Assembly: GCF_018691265.1 (NCBI RefSeq)
Contig: NW_024881324.1
Span: forward strand, 3,351,730-3,415,729
Direction of reading: 5' to 3'
Length of the DNA: 64,000 nt
Source of the DNA: Tyto alba
Lineage: Eukaryota; Chordata; Aves; Strigiformes; Tytonidae
Shown here: positions 35,561-48,755 of the stretch, one piece after another
Layout of the letters: each line of letters starts with the position of its first letter
Numbering within the stretch: the first letter of the stretch is position 1
Translations under genes and position numbers: made by a program
Notes under the pieces: model-generated
Database searches by the model: none
The model's input: the letters and a program-made list of their open reading frames with translations, nothing else
Told to the model about the DNA's origin: nothing

Positions 35561-36525
35561 GAGAACTTGTGAGCATTTTTAATCTCTTACATGCAAGGTA
35601 CTTCTTAACTGAAAAAGACCTCCATTTAGTAGTGATGTAAAATTAAGAACTGTTGGAATGAAAGTAGTTCAGTGTCATTGTATGCTATGACTGGATCACA
35701 GAAGACTCATCTGATGTACACCTCCACTCTGTCTTTAATGTAACTGTCAATTTTGCCACTCCCATCTAGTAATGCACCAAGAATTCCTCAGTTTTTCTCA
35801 TTATACTCAGAGAAATCTAAGTTTCTTAAGTAGCATGGTATTTCTCATTTACAAGCTATTTGAATATCTAGCAAAATGATTCTAGATAGTTCTCTATCAC
35901 TACTCACATTTAAATCTTTGAACTCTCTCTGCTGATTGTTATGGCTCCTAGATGTTCCCTTTGTGTGGCTAGACCTTTAAAAGCCTGAAACGTTTAAATA
36001 CCTGTTCACTGTCCTGGATTTGAGTGAATGGTGGGGTTTTTTGGTAACAGGGGAGGGGGATATAGGGGTGGCCCCCTGTGAGAAACTTCTCAAAGCTCCC
36101 TCAGCTCCAAGTCAGCTCCACCTCTGCACCAAAACTGAGCCCATCAGCTGCGCCTCTGCAATAACGTATTTAGGAAGGGACGTGGTGATGAGCAGTGGGA
36201 CTGGTGAGGAGGAGTTGCTGCAGCTGCATGAACACCAAGGTCAGTGGAGGAACGGAGGAAGAAAGGAGGGGGGAGGTATGCCGGAGCAGAGACCCCCCTG
36301 TATCCTGTGGTGAGACGGCAGGGCGGCCCCCCCTGCCACCCATAGAGATCTACGGTGGAGCAGACACTGATTTATGACCTGTGAGGGGCCTCATATGGAT
36401 GACTAAGGTGTCTGTGCCCGAAGAAGGCCGGGATCTTGTGGGAAAAGGTCACCTCGCTGTTGTAATTCAGTACTGGGAGGATTGCAGCATGCGGGGGTGT
36501 CCCACGCCGGAGAAGCTCGGGAAGG

Positions 36526-36680
36526 GCTGCAGCCGTGGGAGGGACTCCAGTCAGAGAGAGTTGGTGACCTACAACGGAACAGTGTGGGGAACGCTGCGGC
36601 CTGTGGGAGGGACTCATGTCAGAGAAAGTTTGTGGAGGACTGTCTCCTGTGAGAGGGGGACCACAATGGAGCAGGGGGAA
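36526..36680 (+). repeat. Tandem subrepeats inside the LTR
   Basis: Two related units, starting at about 36526 (gctgcagccgtgggaggg) and 36593 (gctgcggcctgtgggagg), share 'gtgggagggact' and 'gtcagaga.agtt.gtg' at a period of about 67 bases. A weaker third copy (cctgtgagagggggacc) lies at about 36645. Repeated units in the U3 region are common in LTRs and often hold enhancer sites. Confidence 0.75.
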
Positions 36681-36892
36681 GAAGTTCCAGAAGCTCCCCC
36701 CACCGCAGATGGAAGAAGTGGCAGCACTGACTGCACCCCCCATTCCCTGCCGCTGCGCCGCTGGGGGAGGAGGTAGAGATATCGGGAGCAGAGCTGAGCC
36801 CGGGAAGAAGGGAGGGGTGGGGGAAGGTGTTCTCAAGATGTGGCAATGCTTCTCACTGTCCTACTCTGTTAAGTGTTGTTGTTAGTGTCTGT

Positions 36893-36898
36893 AATAAA
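36893..36898 (+). promoter_or_regulatory. LTR polyadenylation signal AATAAA
   Basis: A canonical AATAAA is followed 10-20 bases downstream by a T-rich stretch (36907-36917). It is correctly placed in the second half of the LTR and supports the + orientation of the element. Confidence 0.7.
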
Positions 36899-37085
36899 TG
36901 TATGTTCTTTTTTTTTTCCCCTAACGAGTCTGCCTTTTTCTCGTGACCATAAAGGGTGATTTTTCCCCATCCCAGTCCTATCTCTAACACCAAGCCTGGC
37001 TCTCTGTCCCTTCTTACTGCCAGAAGAGAAGGGGGAGAGAGAGACTGCATGGTGTTAAGCTGCCGACCAGGCTCAAACCACGACA

Positions 37086-40000
37086 TCACATATACAGTTC
37101 ATATGTACTACTTTGTACCTTATTTTGTTTGCAACAATAAATCAGAGAGCAAGTTGTTAAAATATGAGAATGTATGATCTGTGCAGCCAGATTAAACCAG
37201 TATGTCACATTAGTTAATCCCATGCATCTGATGGTTTTTCAAGGTAAATCCAACCAGTGACTACCTCCTGCATGAATCACTTAAGTATGAACTCATCTGG
37301 GTACTGACACAGCTTTAAAATTTCAAACAAGTGAAGCTGATGGGACAACTAACATTTTAAAATGTACTTTAAACATCTCACTGAACAAGGGCTCGAGCAT
37401 ACAAGGAAGGATGTTTCCTGACCAACACTGGAACAGAGCTTGCCAGAACTGAAGAAAAAACCCAGTCAAGATAGGAACACGTTGTGTCTGGCAGGAGTAA
37501 TTGGGGCTACTCTCTCACACACACAAAAGAAGGATGATGATGGGGTGCAAGTTTACTGGTAACATACAGAGCTTCATTGGATGAAAATGGTGTATCACGG
37601 TCTATCAGCACCAGGAGGTGATATCAAGAATTTTGGTTTTAATATCTTCCAAGGTAAGGAATGATTCTACTGGAAAAGGAAGAGAGAAAATGTCAAATTG
37701 ATATCCTGTCTTGTGTGGCAAAACTTCTTGTTGTATTTCCAGGGGTCAGGGAGCTGAGTTTTCTTCAGACCTTTAAACACATGTCAACAAGTTTATTTGA
37801 CTCCTATGATTACTTTCTACAGCCTTTGTATTTAGAGTGACCATGATGTTTGAGGGTTGTTTTTGTTAGCTGTGTAACTAGAAGTTGTGCTGAAAGTCTT
37901 TGAGGAAACTTGCATTGTTTATATTGTGACAAACCTTATTTCAGTTAATTCATAGTGCATTTCACTTATCTGCCAAAATTATCAGCTCAGACTTCACAGT
38001 CCATTCAGCCCTAATGGGAGCCATACTGACACTCTTTCTTGACATCATTTCATGTCTGGTGCTCTACATCAGCGTACCACCAAGAAAGGAGGTTTCATTT
38101 AGAGTGTAAATGTTGACCTGAGACAGGCCTGGGTAAAGCTTTTTTCCATTTGGAACCGCTGATCTGTTGAACTCAATTTCCTGTAGGAAAAGGTTAGTTT
38201 CAACAACTATTTGTTTAACGTTCAAATACAGGAAAAGACCATGCAGATAACTTTGAACTGAAGTTTTGGTTTAAACATTTGAATTGATTTTCAGTGTTTA
38301 TTTTTGCAAAATGAAAACACATCAAAACAATTAAGAGATATTTTGCCATTAGTATTTCTGCTGAGATTTCGGGTTCCCATTCCAAAATAGGATGGGAAGA
38401 TTTTAACATTCTTGTGGGACAGAAAAACAGGTTTTCTGCCCTCATTCTAGTATCACGCAATCACTGAAGATTGGAGAGATTGTTTGATGAAGAACATTAA
38501 AAGGAATGAGTGTATACTATTGACTTAGTAGTGATTAAATGGAGAAATAAAAACTATTTGTAAGAAGGATGAAAACACAAATAAATGACTGAGGGTACTT
38601 GGAGGACTTGTCATAATAGTAGTGAGATGGCATTAATAAACTAAAAAATTAGCTTAATCATCATGCTAACGTTCCTTATGGTGAAATTTATTAACTTTTT
38701 TAATAGTTTCACATGAAGTCTCTTGCTTGTCGGAGACTGTAAACAGCTAAAGAGAATGATGTAATAGGACATTGCCGAGTCTGTTGACTACATTTTCCTA
38801 GCTCTCATTCTGCTGCTTTTGTCTTTCAGAGCACTCTTGAAATGTAGCTGCCTTTTCTCAGCTGCTAGGATGCTTCTTTCAAATTATCATGTTTCATTTC
38901 ATACTTCTGAATTGGCGTATTATGCATTGTCTTGCTGACATCGCTGTAGCCCAATGTACTTGGAAAGTCTTTCCAGAGACTTTATAAATTGCTGATTCTG
39001 ATGTATCTGTTGAATGGTTAAGAAATTCTAGTAATGAAATGAACAAAGATGATAGTTGGCACTTCCAGCTAAAACTGCTGTCTTCTGGAAAATGCACTTA
39101 ATTGGCCTGAAACTGTTAGCAGAAATGTGCAGACTAGGTCACTTGAAAAGTCCTCTCCAGCTGGGATGGCTGAGGAGTCATGACTGCTAAGAGAGTATGT
39201 GGAAAACAGAAGTCTTCTGCCCTATGAATCAGATATAAGGAGACTGAGCTGGAGTCTTTTACAGCTCCAGGGAATGCTTTGGCCACATGAATGGTGCTTA
39301 TTAATACAAGATTTCTCAAAAAGATGGGATAGACATATAGGCAGTTGCTTAAAATAAAAAAAAATATGGATCACCAACTCTCTTCTCAAGCAAACATGGA
39401 GATCAAACCTCAAATCTGTGTGCAGTGTCAGTTGAAATAATTTTCAACAGCGCTGCCTGAGAGTAGCAAGGAATCAGATGTTCTGGCAAATGAAGCACAG
39501 AAAAGTGAAAATGAATGTGTAAAATAAGCTGCTGACCTCTGAGTGTTGAGGGAAAGATCTGATTAGTCTAAGAGAGAAAACCTGCCAAAACAACCAAAAA
39601 GATCAAAAGCAGTAGAAGCAATGAATCTCAGGAGAAACAACTGAAATTATTAGTCAAACTGTTTTATAAATTCTTTATGACATAAATCTTCTTAGCTGAG
39701 CTCAGCAGTTTATTCATTTTAAGAGAAATTTTTGTGTCTGATCTCAAACTCAAGCGAACCACTTTGAACTCATTTGAGTTTAGGATTAGGCATCAATTCA
39801 TAACAATTTTAGCAGAAAAAAAAATGCCAGATTTTAGACATCAGTTATATTTCTTAAGTTATTAGGATACAGATAGAAAAACAGCACTACCAGCAGCATC
39901 TGATGTACAGTAACTTGATGGCATGTGTCTAACAAATGACCTGTTCAAGCTTCTTCAGCATGTCCTGTTAAAGGGCAAAAGCTAGACAATGTCATGACAT

Positions 40001-41586
40001 GATAAGCATAGGAACTCTTCTGTCATTGTCCAAGACACATTTTTAAAGGGAAAATACATAATAAATGGTAGATTTTTGATTCTTAGACAAGAATCTGAAC
40101 TGGAAGAGCAGAAAGTCCTGTCAGTATTCATGCTGGTGATTATTTTGGGGTGGTCCATAAGACCCAACAACGTCTCCACACATCCCCAAAATACCCTTCT
40201 AAAAAAAGCAACATTAAATGTCTTTCACATGGAGCTGCTTGCAACCCAGTCCATTTTATGAGGAAAAAAGAAGTGGCAAGTGATGCAAGCAATTTCCCCT
40301 CAAGATGACTCCACTGATTTACTGGGAAAAAACCCCACTGTTCTTGCAGTTTGTTTTCAGAGGTGGTGGTGTTTTGCTGAGAGCTTCTTTCTGACCCCTC
40401 TGAGAAATTATGCAAGCAACCATTTCAAACAAGTGTATTCCTGATGTTGTCTTCTTGTTCTTTTTGCTGGACTACTTGCTCCTTATTTTAAAAATTTTCA
40501 TGAGCTCCAGAACAGCCATATTTTAAATGTTATCTTCCTCCAAATAGAGTAGTCTCTTTTTTCTGGAAAAAATTAAGTCTTTCACCTCTTGGATAATTAT
40601 AATGTAGGACAGCAGGTGTTTTGTATTATATCGTCTCATAGTTATAAACTGATATCTATTCAACAGATCCAGCAGCGTCTCCAGTACATGTCTATTTTCA
40701 GCCTTGAGCATCCAATAGACTAAACAGCAAGACAGGATCTATATAACGTCAAGGAAAAGGTGTTGTGGAGCATTTCATAAAAATGTTATGCAATTTCCTA
40801 AAAACTTCCTTGGCTTCCCGAATGACTAAGGAATAAGTCAAAGAAGCAGTTACTTATTTTATCTCTATTGTCCTGCTTTGATTTTCTCAGGTGGGCCAGG
40901 TGGCCAGTAGAAATGGCTTTGCAAGGGATTTTTCTGTCCCTCCTATCCCAGTTGATAGGGAAACCTAAAGCTACGTGGATTGCAAGGTGTGTAACTGGCT
41001 CCGATGGTAAACTATATAAACATTATGTAGTAGCTGGGGAGAGTGGAAACTTCTCTAGGTAACCCTTTAGGGTTTGCCCTATACAGCTCAGTCTTCAGAG
41101 GACAACTATTGTCAATGCAAGATAATTTATAAAACAGCAACATGGACTTGGAAGAAGCTTCTGCCTCTTGGAAAGAGCTTTGAGTCTTATCTGAGCCTTT
41201 GCAAGCTGCTCCTTAGTTAGCTGTTACATAAACAGAAAATGATGGAAAACAGATGAATAGGCCTTCAAATAACTTCACACCATACTGAGGGCAAGAGATT
41301 CCATTGGGAGCTTCACATCAGACAGAAGATTGCCTCTGGAGTGCAGCTCAGGATAGTAGTGAGGGCAGATGTTAAGGGCTAGCTAACTAGTGCTCTTTAG
41401 GATCTGTCTCCCATAGGGGAAGGAGCACGCTGACCTCTTCTCTGAGCTTCCTAGTGCAGTTCCTTTTATGTGATCTGTCCTTGATGGGGTTTGGTACATT
41501 GAAGGGGAGCAGAAACAGGGTTCCAGCCCCATCCTGTCACCTTTCTTTTATATTTCTTAATTTCTTACTTCTGGCCAGTACAGTGA
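37086..41586. other. Non-coding unique sequence
   Basis: About 4.5 kb has no identified transposon or RNA gene. One 168-bp stretch (40892-41059) is open in frame and bounded by splice-like sites; it is treated as a weak exon candidate in the findings. Other open frames are short and compositionally random. Confidence 0.5.
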
Positions 41587-41653
41587 AATAATAATAACGG
41601 TAATAATGATAATAAAGATAATAATGATAACGATGATGATAATAAAAATAAAT
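41587..41653. repeat. Imperfect AATAAT/GATAAT microsatellite
   Basis: About 67 bases of trinucleotide-like units (AAT, GAT, with ACG interruptions) are strongly purine/T biased with almost no C. It is an interrupted microsatellite and probably old. Confidence 0.85.
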
Positions 41654-43709
41654 CAGAAGGGTAGAGTCTGCATGGCACAGTAAAGTGTTCATCATGGCTG
41701 TTTCACTAGATAGAGTACTTCATAGCTTCTTGTTGGTCTATTTTAAAAAATTCAGATGGATCCGCAGACTCTTTCTTCTGCATACCCCATAGGAATACAA
41801 TTCTTGACCTACTGAACCAAAAAAACTAGTGATCATTTTGCATAGTGCCTCTCATCCAACTGTGCCAACAGCCATAGTGCTTCAACAGGTGGCAGAAATA
41901 GGCCGTCTTGCTCAGGGGTAAGTTTCTGTCAAATCGCAGGCAGAGATGTCTGTAGCTTTTTTAAAAATATCCTTGAGGGTTGAGTTGGGTGCGTGATTCA
42001 TTTAAATACTTCTCAAAATCTGATTAGATGCTTGTTGGGCTTACCTAGCCATTTAAAAGACCTTTGAAAATCTGCCCACAGATAGTTTAGGAGCTTGCAA
42101 AAGCTTTGAAAACAGAAGTGATGCATTAGTCCAAATTTTTGATAGAATTTAGGTGTTTAGTGATTTTAAAAAGTGTACTTATGCCTGGTTAGGCTCTATA
42201 AATGTAAATCTAGGTTGCTAAATTATAAGACCATAGTCCTTAGGGTTTTTTTTGTTACTCTACATCCTTCCCAAAACTCAGAAAAAATCCAGGCTAATGT
42301 AACTCTAGATGTTCTCATCCATATGAATGTCCAGATTTTATTTTTTAATTAAGAATAAGTGATTTTGGGTACAATTTGTAAAGAAACACTTAACATAAAA
42401 CGTTTTATGTGTATATTTTATTAGAATATATATAATTATATTTTATAACAATATGCATTTATAAATACACATAAATATTATATAGAATAACTGATAAAAT
42501 ATAACACAAATTAACATATAAGTATTTTTTCGCTTTCACAGAACCTTTCTCTTTGAGAAGTATTTCCTTCACTAAATGGTCAATGGACTAATAATACTAA
42601 AACGTGACTTAATTACTGAATAAAGCTAGGTACAATGCCATGAACAAAGTATGGAAATTGGATAAATACAAATATAAATATGCACACAAACGTTTTGGTA
42701 CGTGATGATTAGATAAAATTGGTCGTAAGAGCAAATTAACCTTATCTTGACATGAACAGATGACATTATACTTGGAATTGTTACTGAAGACATGAAGAAT
42801 TAGAGCCCATTGTCTATATTTGGTTTATTTTCATGTTTTCAATTTTGAGCCTAGAGGGATGTTTACATGACTTGCTCATCTTTATGGTATGTATTTTGAA
42901 ATCTGTGATTACAAAATAAATAAAGTACAAACAAGTCATTATTGTATCTGGAAAAGGATGAGACTGTTTGCATACATAGGAAAAGCACAATCAGGACAGC
43001 TGTGATAACGCAAGTTCTGGCTCTGAATGACTGATGAATCCCTCTTTTCTTCCAAAATATCTCCCTAGAACCTGCTAGTGGTGCCTTTACTGCACATGTT
43101 CGAAAAATAGCCCCTGTTTTTTATTTTTTTTTTCTGCCTAGCTAGTAATTTCTTGGGAACAGGGCACTGATGTCAGTTTCCATATGTTTCCTCCAAGTGA
43201 GTATTTCAAATTAGCTAAAGATTTGGATATTTGCATAAGGCTTTGAATGTTCCCAACATCCCTTTGACCTCTGGGCCCTAAATCTGCACTGGTTGCATGG
43301 TTTTGTCTCTGTCTTCTCAGAGAGTGTGCAGATCCCTTGCAGAACAGCACCGGTTGACTTCCCTGTCTCCTAGGGGGGTCCGAATGGGCCTGACCAGGTC
43401 TGAATGAGGCCAGTGCTCAGCACTGACAAGTCCTGCAGCCCTGCTACCATCTCATCTTTCTGAACAGTTGTATTTTGCCCTTGTTTCCTGAGTTTCAATA
43501 TTTGAATGATAGGGGTCTACAAGAAAAATTTTGTCATTCTGTACCTCTCTGTATCTCAGATGCTGGGCTGGATGTGGAGCTCAGTCCCTAGGCAGGCTGC
43601 TGTCATGCTTGTCCTGAAGGTCCTTCCACTCTCCATTGGTGTTGTCTTCTCTTCCTCCTTCTGTTATTAGTGTACTCCACCTCAGCATGGTCCTGCAGCA
43701 TCATGGGGA
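41654..43709. other. Non-coding sequence with an AT-rich block
   Basis: No gene was recognised. The 42395-42530 stretch is nearly pure A/T (TATATAATTATATTTTATAA-type) and is the most AT-rich part of the window. Around 43020-43450 the GC content rises, without a recognisable exon. Confidence 0.55.
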
Positions 43710-44270
43710 CAGGCCAGAGGGTGGATTGGCAGGCATCCTGTGAAATTCAGCAGGGACAGATGGTAAGTCCTACCCCTGGCATGCACAAACCCCTTTGAAT
43801 GCCATGGGCTGTAGACTGACCACAACTCTGTAAAAACAGGCTCTGACAGGTCTCCAGGATGGAAGGACCTGAAGGACTTTCCCTGTGAGGAGACACTGAG
43901 GGATCAGGACTGGTTCATCCTGGGGAAGACATGGCTTCAGGGGATATGACAGCAGCCCCCCTGGGCCTACAGGGATGTCATGGAGTAGATGGGGCCAGGC
44001 TCTTCAGTGGTGCAGGGGAGGAGATTGTGAGACAACAGGCATAAGTTGAAAGAAGAGAGCTTCAGAGTGGAAACGCTTTTCCCCATAAGGTGAAACAGGC
44101 AGCAGAGCAGATTGCTTAGGGAGGCTGCATGGTCTCTGTCCTTGGAGGTTTTGCAGATGTGACAGGATACAGTCTGAAGCAACCCAAACTGATCTCAGAG
44201 ATGAGCCTGCTGTGAGCAGAAGGATGAACATGAGACCTTTCCAACTGAAATGCTCTGTGATCATATGATC
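43710..44270 (+). mobile_element. CR1 LINE 3' end, degraded (copy D)
   Basis: Sense-orientation CR1 with heavy divergence. Near 43740-43790 the text corresponds to the RT C-terminal 'E/KF-N/Q-KGK' region. From about 43850 it follows the CR1 3' part: 'aggatggaaggacctgaag...', 'ggagattgtgagacaacagg', then 'ttggaggttttgcagatgtg' and 'caacccaaactgatctcaga', ending with 'cctttccaact...tctgtgatcatatgatc' at about 44270. It belongs to a different CR1 subfamily from copies B and C, with the 'ctgatctcagagatgagcctgc' type of 3' UTR. Internal segments are missing. It is a fossil copy. Confidence 0.85.
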
Positions 44271-47200
44271 ACCTCTTGCCAACTTGTTTGGGACCTGTAA
44301 TCACTGTTAGTGAAAAGCAGAGAGGATCCTCATGCTTCTAAATGTTAAAAGCTTGGGAATTATAGTAACTTCAGAAAGAAGAAAGAATAGACTAAATATT
44401 GGGGTGTTGAAAGGGGATGAGAAGGTTGGGGAATGAACAAACAGAAAATGAAGAAGGACAGGGACATACGGACAAGGAGAAAGTAAGTGAAGAAGATAAG
44501 AAGTGGGATAGGGAAATGAGTTTTAAAAACATACCAAATCCTTTGATGGCTGATACTGAAGATATCTTATTATAAGTTAAAGCAGCTTATTGTGTATAAT
44601 TTTCTCCAATTAAAGATCAAGTTCTACAAAAATATACACTTGTGCCTTCTCTCACATAGCTGCGCAGGTATTTCTGTGATGAGACACTGGATCTCTACAT
44701 CACACTTCTCCCAACATATCAGTACGTGCTCTCCTGGGAATTTTTCATCCTCTACCACAAAAGATCTGCTTTCCCATTCACAACTCACAGTTAGACTCTG
44801 TAGCTGGCAGAGGAAGTATACTGAGATGTGGGCTGTTTGACACTGTGACAAATGATCCCTGTAAGATCAGGACACCACACTGTTACAGCAGTGACACTAT
44901 TCACATCATTTGCATCTAGCCTCCCAGTATAGCCCTGTCCAGCCCTGCTCTGTTGTCCCACCTCATCCCTGCTCCAAGGTTGGCATGAGGTCTCAATGAC
45001 CTCTCTGCACCAGCAGTAGGAATTGACTTTCTCCTCCTCTACACTATGCTCCTCTCTCCCTGCAGAAAAGTGGCAAAGGATGTCAAAAATTCTGTTAAAG
45101 TCCTATAAAAATTTCCTTTTAATGTTTCTGTTTAATTCCAGCCAAAGTAAAGAGAAAATCAAAGGATCTTTAAAATGACAGAGTTAACTTCTAGTCAGAA
45201 TTCTAGATACTATTTTTTCTCATTAGCTTTGTAACTTATAAAGAAAGCTTAGAAGGTATTTGATGGAAATCTATATTTGGGCAGTAAGAGACACAAATGA
45301 TCAATTCTTCTGAAATTTAGGGTACTGATTCAGGAGCTAAGATATCTAAGACATCTAAGTTAAAGAAAGTTTGAAAGAAGACTCAAAGTTAATTCTTCTA
45401 AACATCATTATTATTACGAAATTTAATCTATTAGTAAGATCTAATTCATTTTGATTGAGGGGCAATTTTAAGTGTTCAAAATCTAGAGAAATGTCATTGC
45501 TTTAGTATTTAAAAAAAAATTGATGCATTGAAGACAATGGCATATGTGGAAGAAGAAAACTCATGTGCCTTAGATCTATATGTATAAGCCAACAAACACT
45601 GAATTTCTAATTTTTCAGAAAACTTGACAAAAATATATTCTCATTTCATATTATCCTTTAGTCAAGTAATGCCATATTGAACACGAAGTTGAAATACTAT
45701 TCTCCAGCCTAATCAAAAACAATTATCTCCTAACACATAATTGTTATTTCTGGAATTTTTTTACATTAACAACTAAATGTGGACTATGTGGGAACATTTC
45801 AAACTGCAACATATAGGTTTTGCCAGGATCTGGTGAAGTCTCCGCATTTCTTTGACCATTTCTTTGATGGTGCCTCTAGGTTATGAAGGCATTCTCTGCC
45901 TTCATGATATCCTAGACAATTCCTGAATGCCAGATAAAAGATTTAAAGTGATTTATAGTCACTTGTAATTGCTCCCTTAAAACATCAGCCTCTGTGTCAG
46001 TTGTGGCCTTTAGGGCTTCTTCAAAATTGTTCAAAAACAGTGCTTGAGAATACAGAGAGGAGCCAGGACTTCTGTCCTGAGCATGAAAATCTCCAGGCTG
46101 TCCTTGATTTATGTGAGGCCAGTCAAGAAAATAGCTGCTGACATTCTTTTTTATAGGCACTGACTTACTGCTTGCAAATGGCCTCTCCTCTCCCACAGCT
46201 TGCCTTCCTGTCCACTGAGGCCAGGCACTCCTGGGCACAGGATTCACACAACCAGTGAATGTTTATAAATAGAATTCTCTCTTCATCCACTGTGTCTTAC
46301 TTTCCACTGCCCTTTTTTCCTGCTGCAGGTGTGGAAGTTCTTGCAAAAAGCACCATTTGCATCCAAGTGAATCCTCATTTTGTATCAACACTAAAAGATC
46401 TACAGTTGATTCCACAGACTGGGTATATTTAAATATTTGTACGTAGCTTGAATGCTGGAGCCATTATCTTCCCTGTTGCTGAGTTGTATAAGCTGCATGC
46501 ATGGTCTCCAAGACTCCATTTGCAGAGCTTTTCCACCACAACTGTTTTGTTTATTAAAACTCCAAAACCCATCAGGTGTGTTCTGTCAAGTCAAGTAAGG
46601 CCTGATGGTTTCTTTACAAGTTGTAATAACAGGACTGCTTAATGCCAAAGAGCTATATTGAACACATCAAATGTTACTCCAGTGCTTTGGAACTCATCTG
46701 GGACCAAAAAATAAAACTGACAAGACATTTCTAATTCAAGAAATTTTTTTTGAGGACTTACTCTATAAGAAACTCACAGTTTTTCAAGAAATAACAGCAT
46801 CAGTTCCCAAGATCTACATTTCTCATTTGTGGTAGAAATGATCTTTGGGAAATGTCATGAGCTATTCATAATAAGCAACACAAAAACTCTTATGAAAAAG
46901 GAACCTCCACCTGCAAACAATAGTCTACTTGTATTTTTGAGTGTGCCATATTTGACACACTTCTCACAATTGTTCCTTGAAAAGAAGTATTCAGATAATC
47001 TGCATCATTGAACTGTGATTAGACATTGGGTGATCATCCTGTTTAAGCTTGTTCTGCTGCCACTTTCTTGGTTCTCTGTTCACATCTCACCTGCCCTCGT
47101 CAGTAAGCTGGGCATATATGTATGGCCATAAAGGAAACATGACTAACCTGGAGAAGGAACCAAAAAAGAAAACTGATTCTTCAGTTAGGTCAGCTGCCTA

Positions 47201-48755
47201 TAAAATTGACCATGTAGCCACCCTGACAGCTGAGCCAGAACAATAAAGGGACTAAAGAAGAGCAAGCAGAGTCTGATGAGAGAAGGTGCAATTTATGCAA
47301 GAACTCCTGTAAAATAAATGCTCATGTATCTTTGTCCTCAAGTAACATGAACCTCCAATTTAAGACATTTGGCACATGCAAGAAATTGTAAATGGGTCCA
47401 GAAGTACAGCGGAACAAACACAAAGGCTTTCAAGGAGATTTGGTGAGAAGACTTGTTTGAATTACAATAGTGTTTTGTGAACTGTGATTACCACCCCAGG
47501 TTTTGACTTTGTTGGACTATGTCATTTGCTTCTGTTAACACAACAGTCAGTGTTCACTTAACAGTAATAACTGCTTAATAGAAACAAAATGATCTTTTAT
47601 CTGCCCTTTGAACATGTAGTTGCAGCTGTGTCCTTTCATTTGTTTATCAACACTTAAGGATTAAAGCTATGTTTTGTTTCGACTTTTGCCATGGCTTTGT
47701 GCACAAAGACATCAGACAAATCAGACAAAGTGTGAGCTGAGTGATGATGACTCAAGCATTTAGTAGAAAAGTTTATGGGAATAAAAGCTGAGGAAAAAAA
47801 AACACAAAAAGAATACAGAGAAGTGTCTTATGATAAAACTAGGGAGGTTCTGCACATCTAGAATTTTTTTTTTTTTTAATCGAATCCATACTTGTATATG
47901 TATGTATGTGCATGTGCATGTATGTGTGTTTATAAAGACCATTCAAGCTTCAAATGAGCAAAATATGATACCTGTTGAGATATGTTCATTCCATAGGAAG
48001 TATGCAGCTTGCTTTTGTAAGTCAAAGACAATGAGATTTTTGTGAAGGAAAAAGTACTCTCAATAAATCTAGGTAACAAGAATGTACATTTCCATAATAA
48101 ATCCACCACCTAACATTGATAAGTAGAAATGATAAATCCACATTTTGATGAACAAAAGCAAACAATATCCAAAGACTGCCTATTCCCTGTTTGTATGATT
48201 GCAGGAGTTTGTTATGTTACTATGTCTTTTCTTTACATCTTGCAGAAACTACTTCAGGGCGTTGCTTGTTGTCATGGGATGAGAAACTGCCCTGGCACTT
48301 ACCTGAATTCAGAAGAATTAGCTGAAGAATTAACTGAAGAGTTATTTTAAGAATTAGAGACATATGGGGAGGGCAGAAAGGGAGGTAGAAAATGAATATG
48401 TTTTTAAAGGCTGACAGATTTGAAGGTGTGACTTTGTGGCAGATGCTAGTAGAGCAGGGAAAAAGATGATGCTGTACTACAAAGAGATGATGGCTACAAA
48501 GAAAGAAAAAAAAAAAGATAGGAGAAATAAGAAACACATCAAATACTTCCTTATGGGTCATGGAGTTGCTCCAAGGACACTGATTTAGCTCTCTGACCTC
48601 TACAAGACCTAGATGTGCTATTAGCCCACAGTAGAAGTTTTCCACGAGGCCTTCCTCTGCTTCCTCTGTTTTATGTGTAGCAGATTGGATTCAAAGTGCA
48701 ATCACTATGCTTTCATGCTTCTTTGGCAGTGGCTTATTAACATTTTTTCAGTTTT
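44271..48755. other. Non-coding sequence with purine-rich tracts
   Basis: No exon, RNA gene or transposon was recognised. A purine-rich stretch lies at about 44370-44520, a TATG/CATG microsatellite at 47893-47931 and another purine-rich stretch at about 48350-48540. Near 48310-48345 the unit 'gaagaattagctgaagaatt' shows a small imperfect tandem repeat of GAAGAATTA(G/A)CT. Confidence 0.55.
47893..47931. repeat. TATG/CATG microsatellite
   Basis: A run of alternating TATG, CATG and TGTG units of about 39 bases. It is a typical interrupted tetranucleotide repeat. Confidence 0.8.

Larger units (their letters stand above)
36010..37085 (+). mobile_element. Endogenous retrovirus solo LTR (avian ERVL-like)
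   Basis: The element begins TGTCCTGGATTTGAG and ends CTCAAACCACGACA. The ends are imperfect inverted repeats of about 14 bases and obey the TG...CA rule. It is flanked by a direct TCAC (36006-36009 and 37086-37089), a likely 4-bp target-site duplication or the remnant of a 5-bp one. Inside it carries the tandem 'gtgggagggact' subrepeats, the segment 'ctgcgccgctgggggaggag' (36751-36770) then 'gagcccgggaagaagggagg', and an AATAAA at 36893-36898. All of these fit the long GC-rich LTRs I know from bird ERVs. There is no adjacent gag, pol or env and no second LTR, so it is a solo LTR left by recombination. The class (ERVL-like) is inferred from the ends. Confidence 0.88.

Noticed and set aside
36372..36836. 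154-codon reverse-strand frame, and 131-codon forward frame at 36381-36776
   Set aside because: Both lie inside the ERV LTR, which is GC-rich and so has few stops. LTRs of this type do not encode proteins, and the frames contain low-complexity Pro/Gly/Ser text.
36006..37089. Possibility of a DNA transposon (paired inverted ends) instead of an LTR
   Set aside because: TG...CA termini, a correctly placed AATAAA and recognisable LTR-internal text make a solo LTR the better explanation.
48220..48645. 141-codon reverse-strand frame
   Set aside because: Composition is driven by a purine-rich + strand tract giving Phe/Leu/Ser runs; no domain.
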